Source: Lachnospiraceae bacterium UBA7225 (GTDB taxonomy: Bacteria; Bacillota; Clostridia; Lachnospirales; Lachnospiraceae). Taken from it: a DNA stretch of 13,981 nt. Shown piece by piece: positions 13,584-13,981 of the stretch (its first letter is position 1; the number at the start of each line of letters is the position of its first letter). A program made the translations under genes and the position numbers. The stretch lies in assembly GCA_002473385.1 (NCBI GenBank), contig DKTR01000020.1, forward strand, positions 37,119-51,099, read 5' to 3'. Under the pieces are notes generated by a model. The model was not told where the DNA came from. It did no database searches and saw only the letters and a list, made by a program, of their open reading frames with translations.

Positions 13584-13981
13584 TATTTGTCACCTCCGCA
13601 ATTTCCACATCCGCCATGATGTGTATATCCTTCACGTAATTTTAACAGTGCACGACCTTCTTCTGTTTTGTACATTGCCTGACGCTTCATGGCAGCGTCG
13701 AAATCGATTGCATGTCCGTCAAATTCCGGTCCGTCCACGCAGGCAAATTTTACCTCATTGCCAACCATTACACGACAGGCGCCGCACATACCGGTGCCGT
13801 CTACCATGATCGGGTTCATGCTGACGATGGTTGGGATATTATATTTCTTTGTTGTCAGGCAGCAGAATTTCATCATGATCATCGGACCGATCGCCACACA
13901 ATGATCATAGGTCTTGCCTTCTGCTGTCACCAGATCTTCAATTACCTTTGTAACCATACCGCTTCTGCCGTAGGAGCCGTC
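13583..13981 (-). CDS. nfnA: NADH-dependent ferredoxin:NADP+ oxidoreductase, small subunit NfnA, C-terminal part (5' end off right edge)
   Basis: The last 132 codons of the Nfn small subunit, which carries FAD and a [2Fe-2S] cluster and takes electrons to or from NAD(H). The reading frame is open through the window edge: residues DGSYGRSG precede the methionine at 13957, and this DGSYG...G(F/M)VT stretch is internal family sequence, so 13957 is not the start. The [2Fe-2S] site is in MVDGTGMCGACRVMVG and the FACVDGPEFDG that follows. The spacing D-x4-C-x2-C-x11-C fits the Nfn type, where an Asp replaces one of the four cysteines seen in PyrK; this comparison is from memory. The chain ends in a His/Cys-rich tail, HHGGCGNCGGDK. 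It is adjacent to nfnB by a one-base overlap, the order usual for the operon. Confidence 0.92.
   Translation of the reverse strand, partial: DGSYGRSGMVTKVIEDLVTAEGKTYDHCVAIGPMIMMKFCCLTTKKYNIPTIVSMNPIMVDGTGMCGACRVMVGNEVKFACVDGPEFDGHAIDFDAAMKRQAMYKTEEGRALLKLREGYTHHGGCGNCGGDK

Noticed and set aside
13583..13957. ATG at 13957 as the start of NfnA
   Set aside because: The frame continues upstream to the window edge with conserved internal family residues (DGSYG), so the methionine is internal and the gene is partial.
1..13981. CRISPR array, insertion sequence, phage or tRNA genes
   Set aside because: No regularly spaced repeats, transposase or integrase motifs, terminal inverted repeats or tRNA-like sequence were found; coding sequence fills nearly all of the window.

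Overview
This window is one dense block of 15 protein-coding genes, all on the minus strand, so transcription runs from the right edge to the left. Gaps are at most 84 bases and many genes overlap by 1, 4 or 20 bases. The content points to an anaerobic, endospore-forming Clostridia, most likely a Lachnospiraceae relative. The evidence is an electron-bifurcating ferredoxin:NADP oxidoreductase (nfnAB), the sporulation pair yqfC-yqfD fused to phoH-ybeY, a DUF2284 cysteine-rich protein, strong GGAGG-type ribosome binding sites and moderate GC. The family-level assignment is inference. No rRNA, tRNA, CRISPR array, insertion sequence or phage gene was seen.

Layout in transcription order. (1) 13981-11390: nfnA (5' part cut off by the window edge) and nfnB overlap by one base. 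A small Dabb-domain protein follows, then rlmH (23S rRNA pseudouridine-1915 methyltransferase), which overlaps Dabb by one base. (2) 11375-9555: a GNAT acetyltransferase of clearly lower GC, a HAD phosphatase and a DUF2284 putative metal/Fe-S protein; the last two are coupled by an ATGA overlap. (3) 9499-6482: yqfC, yqfD, phoH and ybeY, a conserved Firmicutes cluster. yqfD appears to lack any ATG/GTG/TTG at its expected start and probably begins at a CTG behind a good ribosome binding site. (4) 6461-3671: a secreted DUF3048 (YerB-like) protein and a multi-pass flippase of the YtgP/MurJ-SpoVB family; both suggest cell-envelope work. (5) 3592-709: the proline operon proB, DUF896 (YnzC-like), 5-formyltetrahydrofolate cyclo-ligase and proA, with the two small genes inserted between the glutamate kinase and the reductase. 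(6) 624-1: the N-terminal 208 codons of miaB, ending just after its radical-SAM CxxxCxxC motif at the left edge.

The genes do not form one pathway. They fall into redox balance (nfnAB), translation and RNA maturation (rlmH, ybeY, phoH, miaB), sporulation (yqfCD), envelope (DUF3048, flippase) and proline/folate metabolism. I found no convincing previously undescribed system. The points most worth a second look are the CTG start of yqfD, the DUF2284-HAD pair, the low-GC GNAT gene, the mutually exclusive hairpins ahead of proB, and the folate enzyme inside the proline operon.
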